Assembly: GCF_015594725.1 (NCBI RefSeq)
Contig: NZ_JADNRC010000005.1
Span: 1 to 64,000 of the forward strand
Direction of reading: 5' to 3'
DNA from: Flavobacterium sp. ALJ2
GTDB taxonomy: Bacteria; Bacteroidota; Bacteroidia; Flavobacteriales; Flavobacteriaceae
Length of the DNA: 64,000 nucleotides
Shown one piece after another: positions 45,792-54,403 of this stretch. A program made the translations under genes and the position numbers. The first letter of the stretch is position 1, and every line of letters starts with the position of its first letter. Under the pieces are notes generated by a model, which worked only from the letters and a program-made list of their open reading frames with translations, ran no database searches and was not told the origin of the DNA.

Positions 45792-46596
45792 GTTGGGAAT
45801 TATAAGTAAAAATACAATTTTGAAAGCAATTCACAACACGGGTTAAACACGCTCAAAAGGCCTCCTGTTGGGAATTATAAGTAAAAATACAATTTTGAAA
45901 GCAATTCACAACACGAACCAGCTGACAATACTAAAGAATCGTGTTGGGAATTATAAGTAAAAATACAATTTTGAAAGCAATTCACAACTGTTGTGCCGTA
46001 GCAGCGCTTATTTTTCTTGTTGGGAATTATAAGTAAAAATACAATTTTGAAAGCAATTCACAACGATAACGACGTTATAATTAAATCTATTTGAGTTGGG
46101 AATTATAAGTAAAAATACAATTTTGAAAGCAATTCACAACGAACAATGGTAGTCAAATAATACTTAAAGAGTTGGGAATTATAAGTAAAAATACAATTTT
46201 GAAAGCAATTCACAACTTGTTCCGTCTTTTCTATATTGATTATCTTGTTGGGAATTATAAGTAAAAATACAATTTTGAAAGCAATTCACAACTTGATAGT
46301 CGTTTTGTTTCAGCTATCACCTGTTGGGAATTATAAGTAAAAATACAATTTTGAAAGCAATTCACAACAGTGCGTCTGGGCAAATAAAATCATTAAATGT
46401 TGGGAATTATAAGTAAAAATACAATTTTGAAAGCAATTCACAACAGGTTGTAATTCGTTCTTTAAATCTTCATAGTTGGGAATTATAAGTAAAAATACAA
46501 TTTTGAAAGCAATTCACAACACATAATTTGATCGTATTTCAAGTTGCTCTGTTGGGAATTATAAGTAAAAATACAATTTTGAAAGCAATTCACAAC
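45792..46596 (-). CRISPR. Type II-C CRISPR array, 11 repeats and 10 spacers
   Basis: Eleven 46-bp repeats start at 45792, 45867, 45943, 46019, 46095, 46171, 46247, 46323, 46399, 46475 and 46551 and appear identical. The plus-strand repeat begins GTTGGGAATTATAAGT and ends AAAGCAATTCACAAC. Spacers are 30 bp except the first (29). The tracrRNA anti-repeat pairs with the transcript of the minus strand, so crRNA repeats read GTTGTGAATTGC...AATTCCCAAC and transcription runs toward cas2. The minus-strand repeat contains TTGCTT and TATAAT about 19 nt apart, which could be an embedded promoter as in other II-C arrays. No spacer matches this window by eye. Confidence 0.97.
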
Positions 46597-46720
46597 CTGT
46601 GTGAAAAATTGAAATCACATATACAGTTGGTTAGTAAAACCACTCACCGAAGAGTTCTCTTAAAAAGCTGTGTGGGCAAATGTCTCCTGACTTCGTACAC
46701 GTAAATAATGCCCCAAAACT
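46597..46720. other. Array-flanking region with spacer-like unit
   Basis: After the last full repeat, 29 nt (46597-46625) are followed by GTTGGTTAGTAAAAC, which begins like a repeat but soon diverges. This could be the worn end of an older array or chance. The remainder shows no gene. Confidence 0.3.
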
Positions 46721-46747
46721 AAAAAGAGACTTCAAAAGTCTCTTTTT
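46721..46747 (-). terminator. Terminator of the second HTH gene
   Basis: Arms AAAAGAGACTT and AAGTCTCTTTT (loop CAA) 27 nt past the stop codon; nearly the same as the hairpin at 412-442 after the paralogue. Confidence 0.75.
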
Positions 46748-46773
46748 TACAATTAATATATCTTTATAAATAA

Positions 46774-47178
46774 TTATTTATTGAATAATTTTTCAAGTTT
46801 TGCCATCATTTCATCTTTCTCTTTCAACATACGCTCAAACAAAACAATTTTCTCTTCATGAAGTTTTTTAATTTCCTCAATTGGATTGTTGTTAAAAGTT
46901 TCAATTCTATTATTGAACATTGCATTATCTGAGAAACTACACGAAATTAAATTTACTGCTTGTTCTTCATCAAAATTCTGAAAAGCTTCTACAGGAATTC
47001 TTAATACAGCTGAAATTTGTTTCAGCAGGTTGTCTTCTATTACATCTTTTTGCTCCAGCATAGAAATTTTCTTCTGGTTCCAATCTTCTCCCAGATCATA
47101 AGCTAAAGCTTCCTGCTTTATGTTAAGCATTTCTCTAAAACGTTTTACGTTTCTTCCCTGATGTATTTTCTGTTCCAT
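46774..47178 (-). CDS. XRE-type helix-turn-helix regulator with C-terminal coiled coil (copy 2)
   Basis: This 134-residue protein, from the ATG at 47178, shares the first ~72 residues with the protein at 470-874 except for two changes (ISAVLRIP against IAAVLKIP), has a different middle (about 77-97), and a similar coiled-coil tail (LHEEKIVLFERMLKEKD). Residues 8-65 form the HTH. It lies about 180 bp from the CRISPR array on its outer side, so it could act near the array promoter, but many flavobacteria carry such genes away from CRISPR. The upstream 115 bp and the terminator are also duplicated, which points to recent segmental duplication. Confidence 0.8.
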   Translation of the reverse strand: MEQKIHQGRNVKRFREMLNIKQEALAYDLGEDWNQKKISMLEQKDVIEDNLLKQISAVLRIPVEAFQNFDEEQAVNLISCSFSDNAMFNNRIETFNNNPIEEIKKLHEEKIVLFERMLKEKDEMMAKLEKLFNK

Positions 47179-47211
47179 AATGAATGTCAATTTTCTAAAA
47201 GTTCAAAGATA

Positions 47212-47225
47212 AAGCCATTTGGCTT
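47212..47225. promoter_or_regulatory. Candidate operator upstream of HTH copy 2
   Basis: The inverted repeat AAGCCA-TT-TGGCTT is identical to the one at 909-922 and at the same distance from the start codon. Confidence 0.4.
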
Positions 47226-47357
47226 AAAAATCCTGAATTTCAAAGATAAAAAAATATCTCATAATACATGCTTTTTGTCAGATATTATATCCGTTTTAGA
47301 ATAGTTTATCCTTTTGAAAAAATAGAATTTAGCTTATGAACATAAAATATCCTTAGT

Positions 47358-47918
47358 ATGAAAAAGAATAAAATATCCTTCGAAACTAGCTTTTGGCCAG
47401 GATACGTAGCGGGAAATCCTTTTAAAGCAGTTAAAGCCTTTTTTGACTATGCTGATCTGGAATATTACAAACTGAATTTAACCGAAGTGGCAATTTACAG
47501 CTATAAGAAAGAAATCTACGAAGCAAACAATCCCTCTAATGCTTTTGTGTTTTATACTGCTATAAATACTTTTCTTAAAGTGTGTTACTGCCTGCAAAAG
47601 AAAAGCAAAAAATGGAAAGTTACAGCGTCTTTGAGCTGCGAAACAGTATCTCACCTTTCTTCCCTGACAGAAGAAGAATACCACAATCCTTTTATTGTAT
47701 TTCAAAAAGCATTTGATAAAAAAACTCTTGAGGAATTTGAATCATTTCTATGTCTAATTCTAGAGCTTTCATTGTCTCCTTATATCGTAGATACATCCTC
47801 TGACTTAACGACGCCTTATATTCATTTAATCAAGATGCTCGATGCAGTCGGACTAATGAGAGAAAGGGGCATTGAGAAAATCAAGAAAACAGATCCGATT
47901 GATCCTGTAACGGAATAA
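47358..47918 (+). CDS. Helical protein of unknown function
   Basis: This 186-residue protein starts MKKNKISFETSFWPGYVAGN and is mostly helical and charged, with no signal peptide or membrane segment. Segments such as NPFKAVKAFFDYADLEYY and NPFIVFQKAFDKKTLEEFESF suggest a compact helical domain. No family recognised. It is divergent from the HTH gene, sharing about 180 bp of intergenic DNA, so the HTH protein might also control it. Confidence 0.6.
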   Translation: MKKNKISFETSFWPGYVAGNPFKAVKAFFDYADLEYYKLNLTEVAIYSYKKEIYEANNPSNAFVFYTAINTFLKVCYCLQKKSKKWKVTASLSCETVSHLSSLTEEEYHNPFIVFQKAFDKKTLEEFESFLCLILELSLSPYIVDTSSDLTTPYIHLIKMLDAVGLMRERGIEKIKKTDPIDPVTE

Positions 47919-48152
47919 AACATCCCTTATCCAAACTTTAAAATAGAATGTGATAAAAACTATAGCAAAACTTAGATTTACAGCACTTCAAGACGATTTT
48001 TTCTCCACTCCCTCCCTTTTCGTGTTGATCCTAAAAAGACATGAATAAACATAGTTCATTCTATAAAACTAAATGTTTATTTATCATTATTATAATTTGT
48101 TTCCGTTCAAAGAGTTGGACCTATGGTGGGAATATAAAATTATTTATAAATA

Positions 48153-48186
48153 AAAAAACCCCAGTAAATACTGGAGTTTTTAGTGC
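48153..48186 (-). terminator. Terminator of tRNA-Arg
   Basis: Minus-strand arms AAAAACTCCAGTA and TACTGGGGTTTTTT, followed by T residues, 17 nt past the tRNA 3' end. Confidence 0.75.
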
Positions 48187-48202
48187 AATTAAGCTTTTTT
48201 CG

Positions 48203-48276
48203 TGACCTCGACTGGATTCAAACCAGTAACCTCTTGAGCCGTAATCAAGTGCGCTATTCAGTTGCGCCACGAGGCC
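48203..48276 (-). tRNA. tRNA-Arg (ACG)
   Basis: The minus strand gives a 74-nt cloverleaf: acceptor GGCCTCG/CGAGGTC, D arm GCGCAACTGAATAGCGC, anticodon arm CTTGA-TTACGGC-TCAAG with anticodon ACG (read as ICG), and T arm CTGGTTTGAATCCAG. CCA is not encoded. A TATATTTG promoter element lies at 48335-48342, about 60 nt upstream. Confidence 0.93.
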
Positions 48277-48392
48277 TTTTTTGTTTTTCAATTCAGCTAT
48301 TTTTTGTAGCTTTGTTGCGTGCTCATTGCGGGTGCAAATATAAGAACAAATGTGAGATATACAAGCAAAAAACAACAGAAAAATTAAAAAAA

Positions 48393-48905
48393 ATGCAGTT
48401 AAAAAATTATATACGTGATATTCAAGACTTTCCAAAAGAAGGAATTTTATTTAAAGACATCACTCCTCTCATAAATGACCCAATTGCTAGAGAAGAATCG
48501 CTTAAAATTTTATTAGAATCTTTAGAAGGTCAAAAAATAGACAAGGTAATTGGAGCAGAAAGTCGCGGTTTTTTCTTCGGAATGCTACTCGCGCAAAAAT
48601 TAAATGCTGGTTTTGTACCAGTAAGGAAGCCAAAAAAACTTCCTTTTAAAACTATTTCGGCAGAATTCGATTTAGAATATGGTACCGATTCATTAGAAAT
48701 GCATATTGATGCTATTAAAAAAGGAGATAAAGTATTAATTCACGATGATGTTTTAGCCACAGGCGGAACTGCCAAGGCTATGTGTGATTTAGTAACTGAA
48801 TTAGGAGGCGAAATTGTACAATGTAACTTTTTGATGGAGCTCTCTTTTTTAAACGGGAGAGAGAAAATCAAAGGCAATCCCATTTTTGCTGCAATAACGT
48901 ATTAA
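48393..48905 (+). CDS. apt: Adenine phosphoribosyltransferase
   Basis: Starting from the ATG at 48393 gives 170 residues, the normal length; an open frame upstream crosses the tRNA gene and is not coding. Characteristic parts are IQDFPKEGILFKDITPLIND, GAESRGFFFG, ARKP-like VRKPKKLP, and the PRPP motif VLIHDDVLATGGTA (about 118-131). It salvages adenine to AMP in the cytoplasm. It diverges from tRNA-Arg, with promoters in the gap 48277-48392. Confidence 0.95.
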   Translation: MQLKNYIRDIQDFPKEGILFKDITPLINDPIAREESLKILLESLEGQKIDKVIGAESRGFFFGMLLAQKLNAGFVPVRKPKKLPFKTISAEFDLEYGTDSLEMHIDAIKKGDKVLIHDDVLATGGTAKAMCDLVTELGGEIVQCNFLMELSFLNGREKIKGNPIFAAITY

Positions 48906-49039
48906 ATCATAACGGATATTTTACAACTTACAAAATCTTATAAAATAGGTACTCCCCTTTCGCAATGCTTTATGCGCTTTTAAAATATGTAGAATCCTAT
49001 TTTACCGTTGGTGAAATAAAATATCTTGTAAAAAAAAAC

Positions 49040-49077
49040 ATCCCTTAAAGAAAGTTTTCTTTTGGGATGTTTTTTTT
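49040..49077. terminator. Bidirectional terminator between apt and the Gre-like gene
   Basis: Arms AAAAAACATCCC and GGGATGTTTTTT enclose an AT-rich loop, with A and T tracts on both sides, placed between converging genes. Confidence 0.8.
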
Positions 49078-49088
49078 AAAAAAGTGTG

Positions 49089-49493
49089 TTAAGCCATTTC
49101 TGCTTCTTCTACTTTTAATATTTCTAGTTTTAAATCACCTTTTTTAGAAGGCCATTCTATAAGTTTACCTACTTTATATCCTACCATTGCAATACCTTCG
49201 TCAGAAAGAATAGAAATTTTACTTTTGCTTGTTTTTACTTTTTGAGGACCTACAAATACAACTGTTTTTTCTTCGTTGTTTACGTGGTCTTTATAAGTTA
49301 CTTTTCTATTTACAGAAACAATATCTTCTGGTAAATCTTTTCTTAAAACCTGTGATGCACCTTTAAGTTCAGCTAGTAATAATTTTTCTTCTTCTATTGT
49401 TACTTTCTTTCTTCTTAAATGATCCTTAATTAAATCGTATAATCCTGTTGTTAAAATAATATTTTGTGACATAACTTTCTTGCTTTGCTTCAT
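49089..49493 (-). CDS. GreA/GreB- or Rnk-like transcription factor
   Basis: This 134-residue protein has two possible ATG starts (49493, or 49472 giving MSQNIILTTGLYD). An N-terminal helical part (LIKDHLRRKKVTIEEEKLLLAELKGASQVL) is followed by the Gre C-terminal domain (IVSVNRKVTYKDH, KISILSDEGIAMVGYKVGKLIEW). The short N-terminal coil, rather than the full Gre coiled-coil, makes it closer to the Rnk/GreA-like small factors. It probably binds RNA polymerase near the secondary channel. Confidence 0.8.
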   Translation of the reverse strand: MKQSKKVMSQNIILTTGLYDLIKDHLRRKKVTIEEEKLLLAELKGASQVLRKDLPEDIVSVNRKVTYKDHVNNEEKTVVFVGPQKVKTSKSKISILSDEGIAMVGYKVGKLIEWPSKKGDLKLEILKVEEAEMA

Positions 49494-49939
49494 TTCTCAT
49501 TAGGTATGATATATAAAACTCATCATTAAACACGTTATAGCTCCTATAGTTTTGTGTTCAATGATACCATAATCCTTAAATAAAATTGAAGATTAAAATA
49601 AATGAGCTGCCTGAAATAAAAAGATTCCCTGTCTAGAGTTTTGACAGGGCTTAATTAATAAACTCTTTTGAACTTTTTAAGAAAGTATCGTCATGCAAGT
49701 ATAATAACGTACCCATAAGGCACATCAAGTGATTATCTGCTAAATAAAAATTTGAAGTAGTCATTATTATAATATGCTATTAATTCTTCGCAAGATATAA
49801 CTTATTATTGAAATAAAAAAATTTAAAAATAAAAATTAAATAAAACGAAATAATTATGTAAGCATTTTTAAATATCTAATCTAAAAAAATAATATTTTTT
49901 ATGTGATAACGATATCAAAATCTTATGCAAGAGGCTTAT
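49494..49939. other. Intergenic region, nothing recognised
   Basis: 446 bp of AT-rich DNA between two minus-strand genes. A weak inverted element (CCTGTCTAGAGTTTTGACAGG, 49629-49649) could be a hairpin. No gene seen. Confidence 0.4.
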
Positions 49940-50683
49940 TTACAACCTTATATAAGCTGCCAATTGCACAATATTATTCATAGTGTTATTATTCTTACCC
50001 ACAATATATTGATTCATATACCCCGCTTCAATATCAAATTTTGTGCTTACTCTCCATCCTAATGCCAGATAGGCCCTGTTTTGATCAAAAAATTTACCAT
50101 TAGGACTGTTTTCTATATTCATAAATACTTCGTTTTGCAGTGCCACAAAAGCTCCATTGGTAAAACTTGATGTTTCTGACAGTGGAAAAATAGAACGAGT
50201 AAAATAACGCAATCGCTGTGCAAAATCATAACTATCAGTTACAAGTTCGTTTTGATCAATCATTGGTTGCCCCATAAAACGCTGTTCTAGTCTTAAACGA
50301 TGTTGCAAACTAAGAGGACGATTATATAATGTAAACTTTTGATTAAAAATAAATTGTTCCCATATTCTATGCTCAGGAACCCAACCATTAATATCCATAA
50401 CAGTTCTATTATTTCCAATATATGCATAACCAATTGTGGCAATCATATTATTTTTTATATGATAATTCAATCCTGTGCGTATAATAAAAGACTGAACGTC
50501 TTTTAATTTATCTGTACTTCTTGCCTGTCCATCAAAATGTACACTGAATTTATTATCTAGCTCATAAGTAAAAAATGCAGCGCTCCATCCGCTAAAAGTA
50601 TGCTGTGTTTGTGCATTAACAGTTGTATTAACAAAAAAAACAACGATACTGAACAAACTAAGGAAAGGCAATTTTGAAATCAT
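49940..50683 (-). CDS. DUF2490-domain outer-membrane protein
   Basis: This 247-residue protein has a signal peptide (LPFLSLFSIVVFFVNTTVNAQ) and the DUF2490 pattern of alternating strands: FFTYELDNKFSVHFDGQARS, IRTGLNYHIKNNMIATIGYAY, PLSLQHRLRLEQRFM, and a final strand VQLAAYIRL. This predicts a small beta-barrel in the outer membrane. Function is unknown for the family. It is a single gene. Confidence 0.8.
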   Translation of the reverse strand: MISKLPFLSLFSIVVFFVNTTVNAQTQHTFSGWSAAFFTYELDNKFSVHFDGQARSTDKLKDVQSFIIRTGLNYHIKNNMIATIGYAYIGNNRTVMDINGWVPEHRIWEQFIFNQKFTLYNRPLSLQHRLRLEQRFMGQPMIDQNELVTDSYDFAQRLRYFTRSIFPLSETSSFTNGAFVALQNEVFMNIENSPNGKFFDQNRAYLALGWRVSTKFDIEAGYMNQYIVGKNNNTMNNIVQLAAYIRL

Positions 50684-50862
50684 GCTTTATTACATTTTAT
50701 AATTGAATTACAAACTTACATCTTTTACATTTTAATTACACTTTACCAACTAATAATTGATTTTTTAAAATCAAATTATACTAAAATATACATTAATACT
50801 ATCAAATTACTTTTGTGGTATATTTATATAATATTAAAACACATAAAACTTCAACTTGCTTT

Positions 50863-52230
50863 TCATGATTTCAATGGCAAAGTAAACTTGAATGTACTGC
50901 CTTTTCCTGGTTCGCTTTCTGTCCAAATTTTGCCTTGATGCATTTTTATAAACTCACTACAAAGTAATAACCCAAGTCCGCTACCGCTTTCGTTTTCGGT
51001 TCCTCTTTGAGATACTTTCCCGTTAATTTTAAATAATTTTTCTTTTATATTATCTGGAATTCCAATTCCATTATCTGTTATGGAGATTTCTATTTTTTGA
51101 TGCTTTTTTTTGATCCTCACAATAATCTCACCATGTTTATCTGTAAATTTAATAGCGTTAGTTAATAAGTTACGTACAATAGTATCAATCATATTTTTAT
51201 CGGCCTCTACCTCTATAAGTTCAGATGATTCAAACAAAAGACTAATGTTTTTATTTAAAGCTGCGCTTTTATTGAGTTCAACATTTTCGTTAATCAAAGT
51301 GTTTATTATGATTCTTTTTGGGCTAAATTCAATCATTCCTGTTTGTACTTTCGACCAGTCCAAAAGGTTTTCTAGTAATTTATAACTATTCTTGTTGGAC
51401 TCATGGAGCATTTCAATAATTTCTTTAATCTCTTCACGACTATATTCTTCAATATTTTGAGTCAATATTTCAGAAAGGCTAGCCGAAGATCCTAATGGAC
51501 CTCTCAGATCATGAGCTATAATAGAAAAAAATTGGTTTTTGTCATCCAAAAGCTTTTTTATTTTATGATCCTGTCTTTCTTTTACCAGTAACAAAAAACC
51601 AACTGTCCCAATGAGTGTAAGCAAAAACAAACTTATACTATACAACGTATCAAAAACACTATAGAAGAAAAAGTCCTTTTGCGGATTCAAGTAATTATAA
51701 ATCAATCGCATAATAATTAAGACTTCGAATGCAGCATAACAAAGTACATAAAAAGTTCGAAAAAAATTATGTCCCTTTTCTGTAAAATAACTTATTGTAG
51801 GAGGTAAATAAATAGCAAATACTCCAAGAGATACTATTAAAATACGTGTATTGATTGTGCATCCTAACAACACTAGCGTATTAAAGAGTAGTACTGCAAT
51901 AATGGTTATTGCTATTTGTAACCTATACCGTCTTTTTGATTTGGCCTTAAGCATTGCTAACATTGCTATCGTTTCATAAAAACAGGATGCAATAATGATT
52001 GTGTTAGCAATATTAATAGAGATAAAATCTGAAACTATACCCCTTAACAGAATTAATGTCCACCCGATGGTGAGTAATAACTTTCCATAGCCAAATTTTT
52101 TTAATATTTTCCTATTGTCAGTAGTAGCGTATGAAAACGAATAACTAAAAATAAGCATACAGATAAACAAATTTGCCCAAAAATAAAGAAGGAAAACAGT
52201 TTTTGGATCTAATGAAAAATGTTCGAACAT
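50863..52230 (-). CDS. Sensor histidine kinase with multi-helix membrane sensor
   Basis: From the ATG at 52230 the protein has 455 residues; an earlier TTG at 52266 overlaps the TATATTTG promoter box and is rejected. Seven or so hydrophobic helices occupy residues 15-225, followed by a dimerisation/phosphoacceptor region with FFSIIAHDLRGPLGSSASL (His about 238) and a HATPase domain with NLLTNAIKFTDKHGE, ISITDNGIGIP, ESGSGLGLLLC and GKGSTFKFTLP. The 7TM-type sensor resembles 7TMR-HISK proteins. No response regulator is adjacent, so its partner is elsewhere. Confidence 0.88.
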   Translation of the reverse strand: MFEHFSLDPKTVFLLYFWANLFICMLIFSYSFSYATTDNRKILKKFGYGKLLLTIGWTLILLRGIVSDFISINIANTIIIASCFYETIAMLAMLKAKSKRRYRLQIAITIIAVLLFNTLVLLGCTINTRILIVSLGVFAIYLPPTISYFTEKGHNFFRTFYVLCYAAFEVLIIMRLIYNYLNPQKDFFFYSVFDTLYSISLFLLTLIGTVGFLLLVKERQDHKIKKLLDDKNQFFSIIAHDLRGPLGSSASLSEILTQNIEEYSREEIKEIIEMLHESNKNSYKLLENLLDWSKVQTGMIEFSPKRIIINTLINENVELNKSAALNKNISLLFESSELIEVEADKNMIDTIVRNLLTNAIKFTDKHGEIIVRIKKKHQKIEISITDNGIGIPDNIKEKLFKINGKVSQRGTENESGSGLGLLLCSEFIKMHQGKIWTESEPGKGSTFKFTLPLKS

Positions 52231-52262
52231 TATAGACTTTAGGAAATTAAAAAAACTAAGGT

Positions 52263-52275
52263 CCAAATATACAAA
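52263..52275 (-). promoter_or_regulatory. Promoter -7 element of the histidine kinase gene
   Basis: Minus-strand TATATTTG directly precedes the rejected TTG start. It places the transcript start close to 52255, upstream of the ATG at 52230. Confidence 0.45.
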
Positions 52276-52437
52276 TTAAGGCAATAACCAAATGTAGTAT
52301 TATACTGAGCTTCTGCCTATATTTGACTATTAATGCTCTATAAATGCAATAAATAACATAATTAAATGTTTATTAAACAGATAGTATTGGATTTAATTTT
52401 AAGATTAATTCATATTATATATTAATATTTAAAAGAT

Positions 52438-53001
52438 ATGAAAAGGATATTGTTTTTAATTATCATGATTAGCGTTTCTATACAAGGATACACACAGGAA
52501 GAGCTCAATAATAAATTTAAACCGATTCCTCCTAAAGAAATTGCGACAAAAATTGATCCACCTGCTATTGTAGAAAAGCCAGATTCTTTGCAAGTAAACC
52601 CTGATGAGCTTTTTAAAGATACTAGTTTATACAAAAAAGAAGCCAATGTTGAAGGTATATTTTATAGACGAAATCAATATTTAGGAAGTTTTAAAACAAA
52701 ATCACTTACTTCTACAATTCGTTATAGAGATGCTGCTTTTGTAGATGGCGATAAGATAAAAGTATATTTAAATGATCAAATAATTGTATCCGAAGTTAGT
52801 TTGAATGGAGAATTTCAAGAATTCAAAATAACATTAGTTGATGGAATTAACAAAATTGATTTTGAAGCTTTAAATGAAGGTTTTGCTTCGCCCAATACTG
52901 CCGAATTTCAGGTTTATGACGATAAAGGAGTCGTTATTAAAGCAAGCCAATGGAATGTGGGTACAGGTTATAAAGCTACCATTATAGTAGTAAAAGAGTA
53001 A
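52438..53001 (+). CDS. Exported protein of unknown function
   Basis: This 187-residue protein has a signal peptide (MKRILFLIIMISVSIQGYTQ) and a proline-rich linker (PIPPKEIATKIDPPAIVEKP), then a beta-rich domain (about 75-185: FYRRNQYLGSFKT, STIRYRDAAFVDGDKIKVYL, LVDGINKIDFEALNEG). The domain recalls secreted beta-sandwich modules found next to regulatory genes in Flavobacteriaceae. Role unknown. It diverges from the histidine kinase gene. Confidence 0.6.
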   Translation: MKRILFLIIMISVSIQGYTQEELNNKFKPIPPKEIATKIDPPAIVEKPDSLQVNPDELFKDTSLYKKEANVEGIFYRRNQYLGSFKTKSLTSTIRYRDAAFVDGDKIKVYLNDQIIVSEVSLNGEFQEFKITLVDGINKIDFEALNEGFASPNTAEFQVYDDKGVVIKASQWNVGTGYKATIIVVKE

Positions 53002-53120
53002 AATAAGATTATAAGCCAAAAGCCATTTTACTATGAAATGGCTTTTAATTTATATTGCAATTATTAATTCAAATCTGAAATAGTTTTGCTTTATGGATGT
53101 CTGAATAATAGTTCAAGCAA

Positions 53121-54326
53121 TTATTTTATCAGTCGATCTCTTGCCGCCTTTAAGCCTACCACCAAGATTATAATAACTACAACTAAAAGAAAATATAAAG
53201 AGAGATTCCATGTATTCCCATATTCATATAATTTCCCAAATATTGGAGGTCCAAATGCAGCTAATAAATACCCTACCGATTGTGCCATACCTGATATTTT
53301 TGTAGCAGTATGACTATCTGTTGTACGAAGTACAAAAAACATCATCGATAAACTAAATGATAATCCTGAAGACATTCCGAAGAGTATAACAGCGGCATAG
53401 ACATATTGTAGCTTAAAAAATATTATTAGTAACACACTGATAAACATTCCTGCAGCAACAATTAAAACTAAACTTTTTTGATTAGAAAGCTTAGATGCAA
53501 TAATTGGTCCAAGAAAAGTTAAAGGTAACATTGCCATCTGCATAAAAGACAAAACCCAACCGCTTTCTTCATTTGGCATGCCAAAATCTTGTAGTAACAT
53601 CGGAAGCCAAGTTACAAGTGAATAATACATTAATGATTGAAGCCCCATGAAAATACTAATTTGCCATGCCAATGGGGATTTAAAAATATTTAAATTACTT
53701 TTTTCTGTTTTTTGAGCCTTAGCCGTTCCTCTGCTTTTCAATACGATTGGTAACCATATCAAAAAAGAAAATACGGCAACCCAGATCCATATCCCCAAAG
53801 AACCTTTCCAGCCAAGACCACTTAACTTACCAATAGCTATACTAAAACCAGATGCAAGAGCAGCAGTAAGATTCATAGATACAGAATAAAAGCCTATTAC
53901 CATTCCGGATTTATTAGGGAATGTTTTCTTTATATATCCTGGCACCAAAACATTCCCAATACAAATTGCTACGCCAAGTATGGCAGACCCAAGAAATAGT
54001 GTAAAAACTGTCCCCATCACTCTAATGTATAACCCAACTATTAAAAGTACAATCGAAAACAATAAAAACTTCTCTATACTGAGTTTTCTGGATAGCTGCC
54101 CAACAAAAATAGATAAAAAGGCAAACGCCATTAATGGTATGGTAGTAAGTAATCCAGCCTCACTATTAGAAAGATGAAGAGATTTACTTATTTCAGTTAA
54201 TACAGGTCCAAGAGTAGATAATGGCGCACGTAGGGTAGCCGCAACAAATAGGATCCCCATGAAAGGAAGGAAGATTTCAAAACAGAATTTTGTCTTACTT
54301 TTCAAGCTTTTTTTATGTTTATTCAT
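53121..54326 (-). CDS. MFS transporter, CynX/NimT type
   Basis: This 401-residue protein has 12 hydrophobic segments and the CynX/NimT pattern: LRAPLSTLGPVLTEI in helix 1, LTTIPLMAFAFLSIF, and ILGVAICIGNVLVPGYIKK. CynX-type proteins export cyanate-like anions and NimT exports 2-nitroimidazole in E. coli. The divergently transcribed AraC regulator 77 nt away repeats the E. coli nimT-nimR layout, so an inducible exporter of small toxic compounds is a fair guess; the true substrate is unknown. Confidence 0.87.
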   Translation of the reverse strand: MNKHKKSLKSKTKFCFEIFLPFMGILFVAATLRAPLSTLGPVLTEISKSLHLSNSEAGLLTTIPLMAFAFLSIFVGQLSRKLSIEKFLLFSIVLLIVGLYIRVMGTVFTLFLGSAILGVAICIGNVLVPGYIKKTFPNKSGMVIGFYSVSMNLTAALASGFSIAIGKLSGLGWKGSLGIWIWVAVFSFLIWLPIVLKSRGTAKAQKTEKSNLNIFKSPLAWQISIFMGLQSLMYYSLVTWLPMLLQDFGMPNEESGWVLSFMQMAMLPLTFLGPIIASKLSNQKSLVLIVAAGMFISVLLIIFFKLQYVYAAVILFGMSSGLSFSLSMMFFVLRTTDSHTATKISGMAQSVGYLLAAFGPPIFGKLYEYGNTWNLSLYFLLVVVIIILVVGLKAARDRLIK

Positions 54327-54343
54327 GATATTTTTTACTTCTG

Positions 54344-54375
54344 CAAATTTAAAAGGACTATTATAATTAAATTTG
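54344..54375. promoter_or_regulatory. Overlapping divergent promoters
   Basis: TAAATTTG occurs on the minus strand at 54344-54351 (for the MFS gene) and on the plus strand at 54368-54375 (for the AraC gene). Both match the Bacteroidota -7 element and point away from each other, so RNA polymerase binding would be mutually exclusive and open to control by the AraC protein. Confidence 0.5.
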
Positions 54376-54403
54376 CCATATGTTTAATCTAAAACGACAC
54401 TAA

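Noticed and set aside
48183..48392. Upstream extension of the apt frame
   Set aside because: It crosses the tRNA-Arg gene on the other strand; the ATG at 48393 gives the standard Apt length.
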